In this document: piece after piece, positions 23,959-33,600 of the stretch
Layout of the letters: every line of letters starts with the position of its first letter
Numbering within the stretch: the first letter of the stretch is position 1
Source of the DNA: Agromyces subbeticus DSM 16689
GTDB taxonomy: Bacteria > Actinomycetota > Actinomycetes > Actinomycetales > Microbacteriaceae
NCBI RefSeq assembly: GCF_000421565.1
Contig: NZ_ATXG01000006.1
Location: 62,001-126,000 of the forward strand
Length of the DNA stretch: 64,000 bases
Reading direction: 5' to 3'
The notes under the pieces: model-generated
What the model was told of the DNA's origin: nothing
What the model saw: only the letters and a program-made list of their open reading frames with translations
Database searches by the model: none
Program-made: the position numbers and the translations under genes

Positions 23959-24022
23959 TCTTTTCCGCCACGTTTATGCTTCCTGCATGGGCGCCCGGCG
24001 CGCATCAGGGGAGGGCAACGAG

Positions 24023-24592
24023 ATGAGACCACTTCGATACTCGATCAACGTCACGCTCGACGGCTGCTGCCATCACGAGGCAGGGCTCCCGCCCGACGAG
24101 GAGTCGATGCGCTACTGGACCGCTGAGATGGAGCGAGCCGATGCCCTGCTCTTCGGACGGGTGACCTACGAGATGATGGAGTCGGCGTGGCGGAAGCCGG
24201 CCACGGGCACGTGGCCCGACTGGATGGATGAGTGGGAGACCCCGTTCGCCGAGACCATCGACCGGGCGAAGAAGTACGTCGTGTCGAGCACGCTCAGCGA
24301 GGTCGATTGGAATGCTGAACTGGTGCGAGGCGATTTGGGGCCAGCGGTTCAGCGGCTCAAGCAGGAGTCGGGCGAAAGCCTGTGGGTGGGTGGCGTGACG
24401 CTCCCTCTCGCGCTGGCGGATCTGGGACTGATCGACGAGTACGAGTTCGTCGTGCATCCGGTTCTCGCCGGACACGGGCCGACGTTGCTCGCCGGTCTGC
24501 GCGAGCGCATCGAGCTCGAGCTCGTAGATCGCCATGAGTTCCGGTCGGGCGCGGTCGCCGCGCGATACCGGCCCACGCGAGTCACGGCCTGA
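24023..24592 (+). CDS. Dihydrofolate-reductase-like (RibD C-terminal domain) protein
   Basis: 189 residues: LRYSINVTLDGCCHHEAG at the start and ALLFGRVTYEMMESAW, KYVVSSTLSEVDWNAELV and LWVGGVTLPLALADLGLIDEY later are characteristic of the stand-alone RibD-C/YyaP/YwjB family, which binds NADPH and reduces unidentified substrates. The ATG at 24023 has GGGGAGGG upstream. An ATG at 23987 just after a good -10 would add 12 residues and may be a leaderless start. It is convergent with the MarR gene at 24626. Confidence 0.85.
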   Translation: MRPLRYSINVTLDGCCHHEAGLPPDEESMRYWTAEMERADALLFGRVTYEMMESAWRKPATGTWPDWMDEWETPFAETIDRAKKYVVSSTLSEVDWNAELVRGDLGPAVQRLKQESGESLWVGGVTLPLALADLGLIDEYEFVVHPVLAGHGPTLLAGLRERIELELVDRHEFRSGAVAARYRPTRVTA

Positions 24593-24625
24593 CGCTGATC
24601 GGCGTCGCTGGGGCGGCGGGCATGA

Positions 24626-25165
24626 CTACCGAGCGGAGGACCGGAGGCGCTCGCCGCCGACGACGGGGCCCTCGCTGAACTGGCACGAGGTCGCGGTCAG
24701 TCGCTCGTCGGGGTCGAGCCGGGTGAGCACGGCGCCGGCGATCTCGTAGAGCTGCTCGAGCTGCGTCGGGGTCAGGGCGTCGAGCACGTTCGCGCGCACG
24801 GTCTCGACGTGGCCGGGCGCGGCCCGGGAGATGAGGTCGAGACCCGCCTCGGTGATGCGCGCATTGGTTGCGCGCCGGTCTTCGGGGCACGGGAAGCGCG
24901 TGATGAGCCCGCGTTCCTCGAGCCGCCGGGCGACGTGCGAGAGGCGGGGGAGCGTCGCGTTGGTTCGCGAGGCGAGCTCGGTCATGCGGATGGTGCGGGC
25001 CGGCGCCTCGGCGATCGCCATGAGGGCGGCGTACTCGAAGTGGGTGAGCCCGGCGTCGCGCAGCAGCTGCGCATCGAGGGCGCCGGGGAGCAGCTCGGCC
25101 ATCGCCACGAGACGCACCCAGGCCGCTGACTCCTCGGGAGCGAGCCACCGCGTGTCATCCGTCAT
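24626..25165 (-). CDS. MarR-family transcriptional regulator
   Basis: 179 residues, clearly paralogous to the MarR at 13516 (shared LEYxLLRDxxLTHFEYA-type stretch, here LRDAGLTHFEYAALMAI). HTH and wing read MTELASRTNATLPRLSHVARRLEERGLITR, followed by GHVETVRANVLDALTPTQL. It is divergent from the F420-reductase-like gene, and operator palindromes lie over that gene's promoter, so repression of it is likely. Both paralogues sit beside NAD(P)-dependent enzymes. Confidence 0.9.
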   Translation of the reverse strand: MTDDTRWLAPEESAAWVRLVAMAELLPGALDAQLLRDAGLTHFEYAALMAIAEAPARTIRMTELASRTNATLPRLSHVARRLEERGLITRFPCPEDRRATNARITEAGLDLISRAAPGHVETVRANVLDALTPTQLEQLYEIAGAVLTRLDPDERLTATSCQFSEGPVVGGERLRSSAR

Positions 25166-25185
25166 GATGGCAGTCTATCGCATTG

Positions 25186-25232
25186 GTTGACGCAACAACT
25201 GAATCGGCGTAGGGTGTTGGTTGTCGATACAA
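25186..25232 (+). promoter_or_regulatory. Promoter with two operator-like palindromes
   Basis: TTGACG (25187-25192), a 17-bp spacer and TAGGGT (25210-25215) form a good promoter for the gene at 25265. GTTGACGCAAC (25186-25196) overlaps the -35, and TTGTCGATACAA (25221-25232) lies at the start site. Both are palindromic and suited to MarR repression. Confidence 0.65.
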
Positions 25233-25264
25233 GTAATCGCGTCGAACGGCGCGGAGAGGAAGTC

Positions 25265-25837
25265 ATGACGACCGTCAGCATCATCGGATCGGGCAACATG
25301 GGTACGGCCATCGGAGGCATCGTCGCAGCGGGCGGCAACACCGCGCAGTTCATCGGGCGCGACACCGCAGAGCAGATCACCGGTGAAATCGTGGTGCTCG
25401 CGGTGCCGCACCCCGCTCTCGCCGAGATCGTGGCGACGCGCGGTGCCGAACTCGCCGGCAAGGTCGTGGTCGACATCACGAACCCCCTGAACTTCGAGAC
25501 CTTCGACGGCCTCGTCGTGCCGGCCGACGGTTCTTCGGCGAGCGAGCTCGCGGCTGCGTTGCCCGACTCCACCGTGCTCAAGGCGTTCAACACGAACTTC
25601 GCCGCCACGCTCGCCTCGAAGTCGGTCGGCCCGAACCCCACGACCGTGCTCATCGCGGGCGATGACGATGCAGCCAAGCAGGCGCTCGCCGGCGTCGTGC
25701 GGGCCGGCGGTGTCGATGCCGTCGACGCGGGCCGCCTGTCGCGAGCTCGCGAACTCGAGGCCGTCGGGTTCCTGCAGCTCACGCTCGCCGTGCAGGAGAA
25801 GGTCGCCTGGAACGCCGGTCTCGCCCTCGTCGCCTGA
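25265..25837 (+). CDS. NADPH-dependent F420 reductase-like oxidoreductase
   Basis: 190 residues with the Rossmann motif IIGSGNMGTAIGG (6-18), AVPHPALAEI, VDITNPLNFETFDG and KAFNTNFAATL, typical of the F420_oxidored / NADP oxidoreductase family (Fno-like and related reductases such as those with ferric-reductase-like domains). It could move hydride between NADPH and F420 or reduce another acceptor. AGAGGAAG precedes the ATG. The divergent MarR gene and overlaid operators suggest induction by a toxic or redox-active compound. Confidence 0.8.
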   Translation: MTTVSIIGSGNMGTAIGGIVAAGGNTAQFIGRDTAEQITGEIVVLAVPHPALAEIVATRGAELAGKVVVDITNPLNFETFDGLVVPADGSSASELAAALPDSTVLKAFNTNFAATLASKSVGPNPTTVLIAGDDDAAKQALAGVVRAGGVDAVDAGRLSRARELEAVGFLQLTLAVQEKVAWNAGLALVA

Positions 25838-25896
25838 GCCGGCCTGAGCGAGCCTGAGCCGGCCGAACCGACGCGGCGCCGACCTGACGTCCAGCG

Positions 25897-26745
25897 TCAG
25901 CCGGTGCCGCGCAGGTAGGCGAGTTGCGCTCGAACGGATGCCTCGGCTGCACTGCGCACCGAGGCATCCGTGTCGACGTAGACGAGGTCGGTGACGGCGT
26001 CGACGGATGCATCGGAGCCGAGCTGCCGCAGCGCCGCGCGCACCTGTTCGAGCCGCTCGGCGCGGTGCGCGAGGTAGGCGTCGCAGATCGCGGCGAGGTC
26101 GGGGAGCGCCGGCCCGTGCCCGGGCAGCACGCCGACCGGCCCCGGAGTGCCGAGCGCCCGCAATCGCTCGAGCGACTCGAGGTACGGCCCGAGCGCGCCG
26201 TCGGGATCGGCGATGATCGTGGTGCCGCGGCCGAGGATCGTGTCGCCCGTGAGCACGGTGCCTCGGATGCCGGGTGGCGCCTCGACCCCGACGTCGGTGC
26301 CGGCGCTGCCTCTCGCGTCGATGCGGTCGGCCGGTAGCCCGAAGCACACCGAGTCCGCCGTGTGCCCGGGCGTCGCGATCACGTCGATCTCGAGCCCGGC
26401 CGCGCGGATGCGCTCGCCGTCGATGAGCGGTGCCCCACCGAAGCAGAGTGCCGGGTCGATCGCGCGCACCGGGGCATCCGTCATCTCGTGGAACGCACGG
26501 AGCGACTCGGTGTGGTCGGCGTGATGATGCGTGACGAGCACGAGTTCGACCTGGCCGGCGCCCGCAAGTGCGGCGAGATGCCCGGAATCGGCCGGCCCCG
26601 GGTCGATCACGACGACCCCCGCTGCTCCTGGCGCTCGCAGCAGGTACGAATTCGTGCCGTCGAGCGTCATCGGCCCGGCGTTGGGGGCGAGCACGAGGCG
26701 GGCGAGCTCCGACACGCGTGCGCCGGGGGTGTCGGCCTGATCCAT
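25897..26745 (-). CDS. MBL-fold metallohydrolase
   Basis: 282 residues. The metal-binding HxHxDH is THHHADH (His73, His75, Asp77, His78), with GHTADSVCF (second His ligand), GDTILGRGTT (bridging Asp) and LPGHGP (final His) in order. NAGPMTLDGTNSYLL at the start marks the LACTB2/glyoxalase-II-like subgroup. -10 TACACT lies 6 nt before the ATG. Its 3' part contains a perfect 12-bp inverted repeat (25935-25970) made from CGGATGCC/GGCATCCG words, which encodes a repeated ASVRxAxEASVRA sequence. It is divergent from the Nudix gene. Confidence 0.9.
   Translation of the reverse strand: MDQADTPGARVSELARLVLAPNAGPMTLDGTNSYLLRAPGAAGVVVIDPGPADSGHLAALAGAGQVELVLVTHHHADHTESLRAFHEMTDAPVRAIDPALCFGGAPLIDGERIRAAGLEIDVIATPGHTADSVCFGLPADRIDARGSAGTDVGVEAPPGIRGTVLTGDTILGRGTTIIADPDGALGPYLESLERLRALGTPGPVGVLPGHGPALPDLAAICDAYLAHRAERLEQVRAALRQLGSDASVDAVTDLVYVDTDASVRSAAEASVRAQLAYLRGTG
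25935..25970. repeat. 12-bp inverted repeat inside the MBL gene
   Basis: CGGATGCCTCGG (25935-25946) and CCGAGGCATCCG (25959-25970) pair perfectly around a 12-nt loop, within coding sequence about 30-70 bp before the stop. Confidence 0.8.
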
Positions 26746-26792
26746 GCCGGAAGTGTATCGGCCGGCCCCGTGCGCCTCGGCGCGGAGCGGCT

Positions 26793-26798
26793 TAGTCT
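26793..26798 (+). promoter_or_regulatory. -10 box for leaderless Nudix gene
   Basis: TAGTCT ends 6 nt before the ATG at 26805, and no Shine-Dalgarno sequence is present. The divergent MBL gene has the mirror arrangement (TACACT, 26752-26757). Confidence 0.55.
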
Positions 26799-26804
26799 GA
26801 GGGC

Positions 26805-27533
26805 ATGGACAGCGATCTCGAATCAATGACCGACCCGGCGGCCACCGGTTCCGCTGCGACCGTCGTGCTGCTGCGCGACGGTGAGCGCGGGCTCGAGGTG
26901 CTGCTCGCCGAACGGCCGCGCGATCGGGGCTCGTTCGCGGGCGCCTGGGTGTTCCCGGGCGGCGCGGTCGACGACGCGGATGCCGCGGGCGACCCCATCG
27001 ACGGCATCGAAGCTGCCCGGCGGGCCGCCGCACGCGAGACCCTCGAAGAGGTCGGCCTCGTGATCGACCCCGCCGAGCTCGTGCCGTTCTCGCACTGGAC
27101 GCCGCCGAAGAACTCCCCGAAGCAGCTCACCACGACCTTCTTCGCCGTGCGCATGCCCGACGGCGAACTGCGGTTGGCTCCGAATGAGGTCGCCGCGGCC
27201 GAGTGGCTGCGACCGATCGACGCGCTCGACCGGCACACGGCCGGCTCGATGACGCTCTGGCCGCCGACCTGGGTGACGCTGCAGGGCCTGGCGCATGCGG
27301 CGTCGGTCGACGAGGCACTCGACGAACTGCGTTCCGGCGAGGTGCGACCGTACGTGGCGCGGGTCGCGCACGGCGGCTCGACGATCCTCTGGCAGGAGGA
27401 CGACGAGTACGCCGATGCCGAGCACTTGCGCGAGCGCGAACCCGCCGTGCCCGATGACGCGCCCGACGCCGAGGGCAACCGGCACCGCCTCATGATGGAC
27501 CGGCTGCCGTGGGTGTACCTCAACTCGTTCTGA
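26805..27533 (+). CDS. Nudix hydrolase (NUDT19/CoA-pyrophosphatase-like)
   Basis: 242 residues. After ATVVLLRDGERGLEVLL comes GSFAGAWVFPGGAVDDADA and the Nudix core AARRAAARETLEEVGL, with a long insertion between box Gly and Glu. The extended C-terminus with FSHWTPPKNSPKQLTTTFF resembles the NUDT7/NUDT19 type acting on CoA derivatives. It is followed after only 4 bp by the FAD oxidoreductase gene, so the two are co-transcribed. The exact substrate is inferred. Confidence 0.85.
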   Translation: MDSDLESMTDPAATGSAATVVLLRDGERGLEVLLAERPRDRGSFAGAWVFPGGAVDDADAAGDPIDGIEAARRAAARETLEEVGLVIDPAELVPFSHWTPPKNSPKQLTTTFFAVRMPDGELRLAPNEVAAAEWLRPIDALDRHTAGSMTLWPPTWVTLQGLAHAASVDEALDELRSGEVRPYVARVAHGGSTILWQEDDEYADAEHLREREPAVPDDAPDAEGNRHRLMMDRLPWVYLNSF

Positions 27534-27537
27534 TCAC

Positions 27538-28977
27538 ATGACCGATGTCACCGTCGTCGGCAGCGGGCCCAACGGGCTCGTCGCCGCAGTGATCGCCGCT
27601 CGTGCGGGGCTCTCGGTGCGCGTGCTCGAGGCTGCACCGACGATCGGCGGCGGGTTGCGCACCGCCGAGCTCACGCTGCCGGGGTTCCGGCACGACGTGT
27701 GCGCGACGGTGCACCCGGCGGGCCTCGCATCGCCCGTGTTCAGGAAGCTCGGCCTGCTCGACCGCGTCGATTGGGTGGTGCCCGAGATGTCGTACGCCCA
27801 CCCGCTCGACGGTGGGCGCGCCGGCCTCGCGTGGCGTGATCTCGATCGCACCGTCGACGGGCTCGGCCGCGATGGCGCTGCATGGCGACGGCTGCTCGCC
27901 CCCCTCATCGCCCGCAGCCGCGGTGTCGTCGACTTCACCGGCTCGCAGCTGCTGCGGGTGCCGCGCGACCCGATCGCGGCCGTGCTCTTCGGCCTGCGCG
28001 CGCTCGAACAGGGCAGCCCGGCGTGGAACTCGCGATTCGACGGCGATGTCGCCCCGGCACTGCTCACGGGGGTGGTCGCGCACGCGGCGGGTCCGATGCC
28101 CTCGCTTTCGGGCGCCGGCGCGGGGATGCTGCTCGCGATGCACGGCCACGGGGTCGGCTGGGGGCTGCCGGTCGGCGGTTCGCAGGTGATCGCCGATGCG
28201 CTCGCCGACGAGCTCCGCGCACGCGGCGGTGAGATCGTGACGGATGCCGCGGTGACCTCGCTCTCCGACGTCGCCGACTCCCGCGCGGTGCTGCTCGACA
28301 CGTCTCCCGAGCTGCTCTTCTCTGCGGAGCTGCCCGCGAGCTATGCACGGGCGCTGCGCCGCTATCGCTACGGATCGGGCGTCGCGAAGGTCGACTTCGC
28401 GCTCAGCGGGCCGGTGCCGTGGGCGAACCCCGACGTCGGGCTCTCGCCAACGGTGCATCTCGGCGGGTCTCGCGCCGAGATCGCCGCTGCCGAGAACGCC
28501 GTGCACCGGGGCTTCCAGCCCGGGGCGGCGGGGGCAGACGGCGGTGCGCGGCATCCGTACGTGCTCGCGACGCAACCGACCGTCGCCGACCCGAGCCGGG
28601 CACCCGCGGGAAAGCACGTGCTGTGGGCGTACACGCACGTGCCGGCGGGGTCGACCCTCGACGCGACCGAGCTCATCACCGCCGAGGTCGAACGGTTCGC
28701 GCCGGGGTTCCGTGACGTCGTGCTCGCATCGGCCGCGAGCTCGGCGGTCGAGATGGGGCGGTACAACGCGAACTACATCGGGGGCGACATCTACTCGGGC
28801 GAGCTGACGCTGCGACAACTGGTCAAACGGCCCGTGGTGTCGACGGCGCCGTGGCGCACCCCGATCGACGGGGTCTACCTCTGCTCGAGCGCGACGCCGC
28901 CCGGGCCCGCGGTGCACGGCTTCAACGGATGGTTCGCCGCCAAACTCGCCCTGAAGGAGCGCTTCGGCCTGCGCTGA
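27538..28977 (+). CDS. FAD-dependent oxidoreductase, phytoene desaturase-like
   Basis: 479 residues. The ADP-binding motif GSGPNG (8-13) followed by VLEAAPTIGGGLRTAEL and the conserved C-terminal VYLCSSATPPGPAVHGFNGW place it in the CrtI/PYROXD2-like family of flavin desaturases or amine-oxidase-like enzymes. No carotenoid genes are nearby, so a PYROXD2-like role of unknown substrate is more likely than carotenogenesis. It is the second gene in an operon with the Nudix hydrolase. Confidence 0.85.
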   Translation: MTDVTVVGSGPNGLVAAVIAARAGLSVRVLEAAPTIGGGLRTAELTLPGFRHDVCATVHPAGLASPVFRKLGLLDRVDWVVPEMSYAHPLDGGRAGLAWRDLDRTVDGLGRDGAAWRRLLAPLIARSRGVVDFTGSQLLRVPRDPIAAVLFGLRALEQGSPAWNSRFDGDVAPALLTGVVAHAAGPMPSLSGAGAGMLLAMHGHGVGWGLPVGGSQVIADALADELRARGGEIVTDAAVTSLSDVADSRAVLLDTSPELLFSAELPASYARALRRYRYGSGVAKVDFALSGPVPWANPDVGLSPTVHLGGSRAEIAAAENAVHRGFQPGAAGADGGARHPYVLATQPTVADPSRAPAGKHVLWAYTHVPAGSTLDATELITAEVERFAPGFRDVVLASAASSAVEMGRYNANYIGGDIYSGELTLRQLVKRPVVSTAPWRTPIDGVYLCSSATPPGPAVHGFNGWFAAKLALKERFGLR

Positions 28978-28998
28978 CGGGAGGCGTAGCCTGAGCGC

Positions 28999-30435
28999 AT
29001 GGAGTGGGCCTCCTGGTTCGACGCGCACGACTTCGAGATCGCGCGGCAGGTGCTGCAGCGTGGGGTGGCGGCGCTCGCCTTCCTGGCGTTCCTCTCGACG
29101 CTGAACCAGTTCCGCCCGCTGCTCGGCGAGCACGGCCTGCTCCCGGTGCCCGAACTGCTGCGGCTCGCGCCACGCCTGCGCGGGCCGAGCCTCTTCCGCT
29201 GGGGCTACACCGATCGCCGCCTCATCGTCGTCGCCGTGGCGGGGCTCGTGCTCGCGGCATCCGTCGTCGTCGGCCTGCCGCAACTCGGCCCGCCGTGGCT
29301 GCCGTTGCTCGTCTTCCTCGCGCTCTGGCTCCTCTACCTGTCGATCGTCAACGTCGGCCAGACCTTCTACGGCTTCGGCTGGGAGATGCTCCTCTGCGAA
29401 GCGCTCTTCACGGTCGCGTTCCTCGGCTCGAACGAGACCCCGCCGCCGCTCACGATCATCGTGCTGATCTGGTGGCTCGTGTTCCGCCTCGAGTTCGGCG
29501 CGGGCATGATCAAGATCCGCGGCGGGCGCGAGTGGCGCGATCTCACCGCCCTCACCTACCACCACGAGACCCAACCGATGCCGAACCCGTTGAGCCGCCA
29601 GGCGCACCTGCTGCCGCGGTGGTTCCACAAGGGCGAGGTGCTCGGCAACCACGTGGCGCAGCTCGTTATGCCGTTCCTGCTGTTCGTGCCCGGCCCGGTC
29701 GGCTCGGGCGCGGCGGCGATCGTGATCCTCACACAGCTCTGGCTCATCGTGACCGGCAACTTCGCGTGGCTCAACTGGATCACCGTCGTGCTCGCGGCAT
29801 CCGCCATCACCGATTCGGCATGGCACTGGCTGATTCCGGCGATTCCGACCGACCTGGGCACGGATGCCGCGGCGACGCCGATCTGGTGGGCGATCGTGGT
29901 GCTCGCGGCATCCGCCCTGCTCGTCGTGCTGAGCTTCTGGCCGGTGCGCAACCTGCTGTCGCGCCGGCAGCTCATGAACGCGAGCTTCAATCGCTGGATG
30001 CTCGTGAACGCCTACGGCGCCTTCGGCACGGTGACCAAACGCCGCATCGAGTTCGTCGTCGAGGGCGCGCTGGCCGAGTCGCCGGGCGACGACGAATGGC
30101 GCGAATACGGCTTCAAGGGCAAGCCCGGCGACGTGCGACGGGTGCCGCGACAGTGGGCGCCGTACCACCTGCGCCTCGACTGGCTGATGTGGTTCCTGCC
30201 GCTCGGGCGCATGTGGGAGCCGTGGTTCGAGGTGTTCCTCGCCCGGTTGCTCGAAGCGGATGCCCCGACGCTCGCGCTGCTGCGCACCGACCCGTTCGAC
30301 GGGGCTGCGCCGCGTTGGGTGCGGGTGCGGGCATACCACTACCGCTTCTCGACGCACGCCGAGTTCCGCGAGACGGGGCAGCGGTGGGTGCGCACGCTCG
30401 AGGGCGACGTCGTGGCGCCATCGGGATTGCGCTGA
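28999..30435 (+). CDS. Lipase maturation factor family membrane protein
   Basis: 478 residues with about seven membrane segments in the first 330, then a soluble C-terminal domain. FYGFGWEMLLCEALF, WWLVFRLEFGAGMIKIRGG and WRDLTALTYHHETQPMPNPLSR are hallmark LMF stretches; the C-terminus has RRIEFVVEGAL, WEPWFEVFLARLLE and FSTHAEFRETGQRWVR. Animal LMF1 aids lipase folding in the ER; the bacterial role is unknown. TAGCCT (28987-28992) lies 6 nt before the ATG. Internal Ala-Ala-Ser repeats coincide with clustered GGCATCCG/CGGATGCC words (29796-29915). Confidence 0.92.
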   Translation: MEWASWFDAHDFEIARQVLQRGVAALAFLAFLSTLNQFRPLLGEHGLLPVPELLRLAPRLRGPSLFRWGYTDRRLIVVAVAGLVLAASVVVGLPQLGPPWLPLLVFLALWLLYLSIVNVGQTFYGFGWEMLLCEALFTVAFLGSNETPPPLTIIVLIWWLVFRLEFGAGMIKIRGGREWRDLTALTYHHETQPMPNPLSRQAHLLPRWFHKGEVLGNHVAQLVMPFLLFVPGPVGSGAAAIVILTQLWLIVTGNFAWLNWITVVLAASAITDSAWHWLIPAIPTDLGTDAAATPIWWAIVVLAASALLVVLSFWPVRNLLSRRQLMNASFNRWMLVNAYGAFGTVTKRRIEFVVEGALAESPGDDEWREYGFKGKPGDVRRVPRQWAPYHLRLDWLMWFLPLGRMWEPWFEVFLARLLEADAPTLALLRTDPFDGAAPRWVRVRAYHYRFSTHAEFRETGQRWVRTLEGDVVAPSGLR

Positions 30436-30645
30436 CCCGGTCCGCCCCCGCGGGTCGAGCTCGTCGGAATTGCGCTTTCGAGGGTTTGACGGGCCCAACC
30501 CGCAGTCGGGGCGAGCGTTCCCCGATCCGTCGCCGACGCGTCGATCACCCCACCCCGACTGTTCACCCTGTGCCGCCACCGTTTCACAGGGAACTCCTCG
30601 CGTTCGCCGCGAGGGCCGGTACGGCGACGCCAGAGAGGGTGCGGC

Positions 30646-33600
30646 ATGCGGTGGAGGAACGAGCGGGACAGGGCACGCGGTTCGTCGAGGGGAGCGGTCG
30701 CTACGGCGATCGCGGCGGTGATCGGAGCGGCGATGCTCGTTCCGGCGCAAGCGGCGTTCGCCGTGCCGCTCGCCGACGCGCCCGCGACGGCGGTCGCAGC
30801 ATCGAAGCCGAAGCCGAAGCCCCAGCCCTCCCAGCCGGTGGCCCCGCCGCCGCTGCTCGTGCCCGCCACCGGCGCCTTTCTCGAGGGCACCGAGACGATC
30901 GCCGCGACCCCCGTCGCCGTCGATGATGACGTCACGAGCCTCACGCTCGACGGCGCCGAGCTCGATGCCACCGAGACGGTCGGCGTCTCGTACCTTCGCT
31001 TCGACGTCGGCACGAATTCGATCGAGGCGCGCTACGGCAACCACGTGCTCGTCAACGGCGAGCACCGCCTCGAGCTCGACGACTCGGTGAACGAGCGGAT
31101 CGACCTCGAGGTGCCGAACGGCTACCTCGTGCAGGGCGAGAACACGATCGAGTTCGTCACAGGGGCCATCGAGTCCTCGTGTGGGCTCAACCACGACGAC
31201 TTCGTGCTCTCGAACATCGGCCTCGAGTTGCTCGGCGAAGTCGCCGACGGCGAAGAGAACGAGTACAGCTACTCGTTCGGTGACGGCAGCTGCGGCTCGA
31301 ACACGTCGCTTCGGCTCAGCGCCGAGCTCTCGTTCTTCGTGCTCGGCGACCCGCAGGGCACGACCGGGCTCACTGCGGAACTCGACACGACGACCGTCGC
31401 GAACGGCGAGCACACGATCGTCGCGAGCACGGCATCGGGCGTCAGCGCCGCGAGCACGGTCAACGTGAACAACGCACCGACGGGCGCGCCCTACGTGACC
31501 CCCGCCGACGGCACGATCGCGCACGGCGTGCAGCAGATCTTCGCCACGCAGCGCACGACCGCCGAGGGCGGCGTCGCTTCGCTCACGGTCGACGATGCCT
31601 CGATCGGGGCCGTGCCCACACTCGGCGCGGGCGACGCCGCATTCAGCTTCAACGTCGGCTCGAACTCCATCGAGGCGAGGTACCGCAGTCACCTGCTCGT
31701 GAACGGCATGCGCCAGGACCTCGGCGGCGACTACCTGAACCGCCGCGTCGACATCGCCTTCCCGAACGAGTGGCTGAAGCCCGGCGCGAACACGATCCAG
31801 CTCGTCACGGGCGGCGTTGACGCCACGTGCGGCGTCAACCGCGACGACTTCGCCGTGTCGGCGATCGCGCTCGCTTCTGCCAGCGGCGCCGCTGCCGGTG
31901 TCGCACTCAAGCCCACGTACAGCATGGGCGACGGCAATTGCGGCAGCAGCGCCACCGCTCTCCGAGAGGTCACGCTGCAGTTCACCGTCGAGGGCGCCGC
32001 GCAGGGCCTGCGCGCCGACTTCGACACCACGACCATCGACGACGGCGCTCACACGATCGCCGCGGCATCCACCACCGGCGAAGTGGCGACCCGCTCCATC
32101 GTGACCGACAATTCCGGCCCGGCCGTGCTGTCGAGCGTGCCCGCCACCGGCCAGACCATCACCAGCGCGGTCGCCCTCGACGTGCGGCTCGACGATCCGT
32201 CGGGCGTGCTCTCGGGGCCCGACGTCACGCTCGACGGTGCCGCCATCGCGCTCGCCGCCCCCATCGGCCCGGGACTCGCGGCCGGCGAGCACACCCTCGT
32301 GGTGAACGCCGTCGACGGCCTCGGCAACGCGGTCGCGCACGAGATCGTCTTCGTCTCCGCCGGCATTCCGGATGCCCCGGCGGAGCTCGCTCCCGCCTCG
32401 GGCAGCACCGACGTCGGCGACGCCGTCAGCCTCTCGGCACGGGTCGCCGAACCCGATGGCGGGGAGGTCACCGCGACCTTCTCCCAGGCCGAGATCCTCA
32501 CCCCGAACCACGTGTGGCAGGGCACCTCGCCGATCGTGCCCACGACGCTGCAGGTCGAGGGCGAGCAGAAGGTCACGGGCCCCTCAGCGCTGACTCCCGG
32601 TGACGGCCGGACGCTCGACACCGAGGCATCCCGCGATGTCACCTTCCAGCGCTTCGACGTGATGGTGAAGGGGCACGTGCAAGCGCCGGTGCTGCGCTGG
32701 GCCGGCGTCATCGACCCCGACCGCCTCGCGTCACTGCGTGCGTGGAACCTCGAGGCCGGCGCCTGGGACGTGCTCGCAAGTGCGCGCGGTGCCGCCGCCG
32801 GCGACACGGTGCTCACGGCGAACGTCGACGATCGCTATCTCGACGGCCAGCGGGTGCACGTGATGGTCACGGGCGAAGACCCCTTCGCCGACGACCTCGA
32901 AGCCGGCGACCCCGATGGCTTCGCCGACCCGGCGAGCTACGACTTCTCGATCGCGCACTTCACCGACACGCAGTACATCTCGGAGGGCGCCGTCGAGCAG
33001 GAGACGTCGGCAGAGCGCGCGGTCTGGGAATCGGCCTACGCCGGCATCGTCGACTGGATCGCCGCGAACGCCGAGTCGCGCAAGATCTCCTACGTCGCCC
33101 ACACCGGCGACGTGATCGAGAACAACATCCGGAAGCCCGCGACCCCCGAGCTCGAGCAGCAGGTGGTCGGCGAGTTCGAGGTCTCATCGCGGCAGCAGGG
33201 CGTGCTCGATGCGGCGGGCGTGCCGAACGGCGTGATCGCGGGCAACCACGACAACCAATCGGGCACCGAGAACGGCGCCGAGGCGATCTTCAACCGCTAC
33301 TACGGACCCGACCGTTACGCGGCGGCATCCGAGGGGTGGGCGCACGCCGAGTACGGCGGCCCGTGGCGCGAGGGCGACAACCAGAACCACTACGACCTGT
33401 TCTCGGCCGGTGGGCTCGACTTCGTCGTGGTGGGCCTGTCGTACGGCGTGACCCGGGAGGAAGCGGAGTGGGCCGGCAGCGTGTTCGCCCAGTTCCCGGG
33501 CCGCAACGGGATTCTGCTCTCGCACGACTACCTCGCGCCGAGCACCCAGCCCGACGGCCGGAACGCCGCGTTCTCGGCGCCCGACGGCTCGATGCTCTAC

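Noticed and set aside
30436..30645. 210-bp gap before the large phosphatase gene
   Set aside because: Searched for small genes, operators and hairpins; nothing beyond a GAGAGG-type ribosome site was convincing.
27520..32511. 1663-codon open frame on the minus strand
   Set aside because: It runs antisense across five well-supported genes with low-complexity Arg/Glu/Val composition; in high-GC DNA the frame opposite a real gene often lacks stops.
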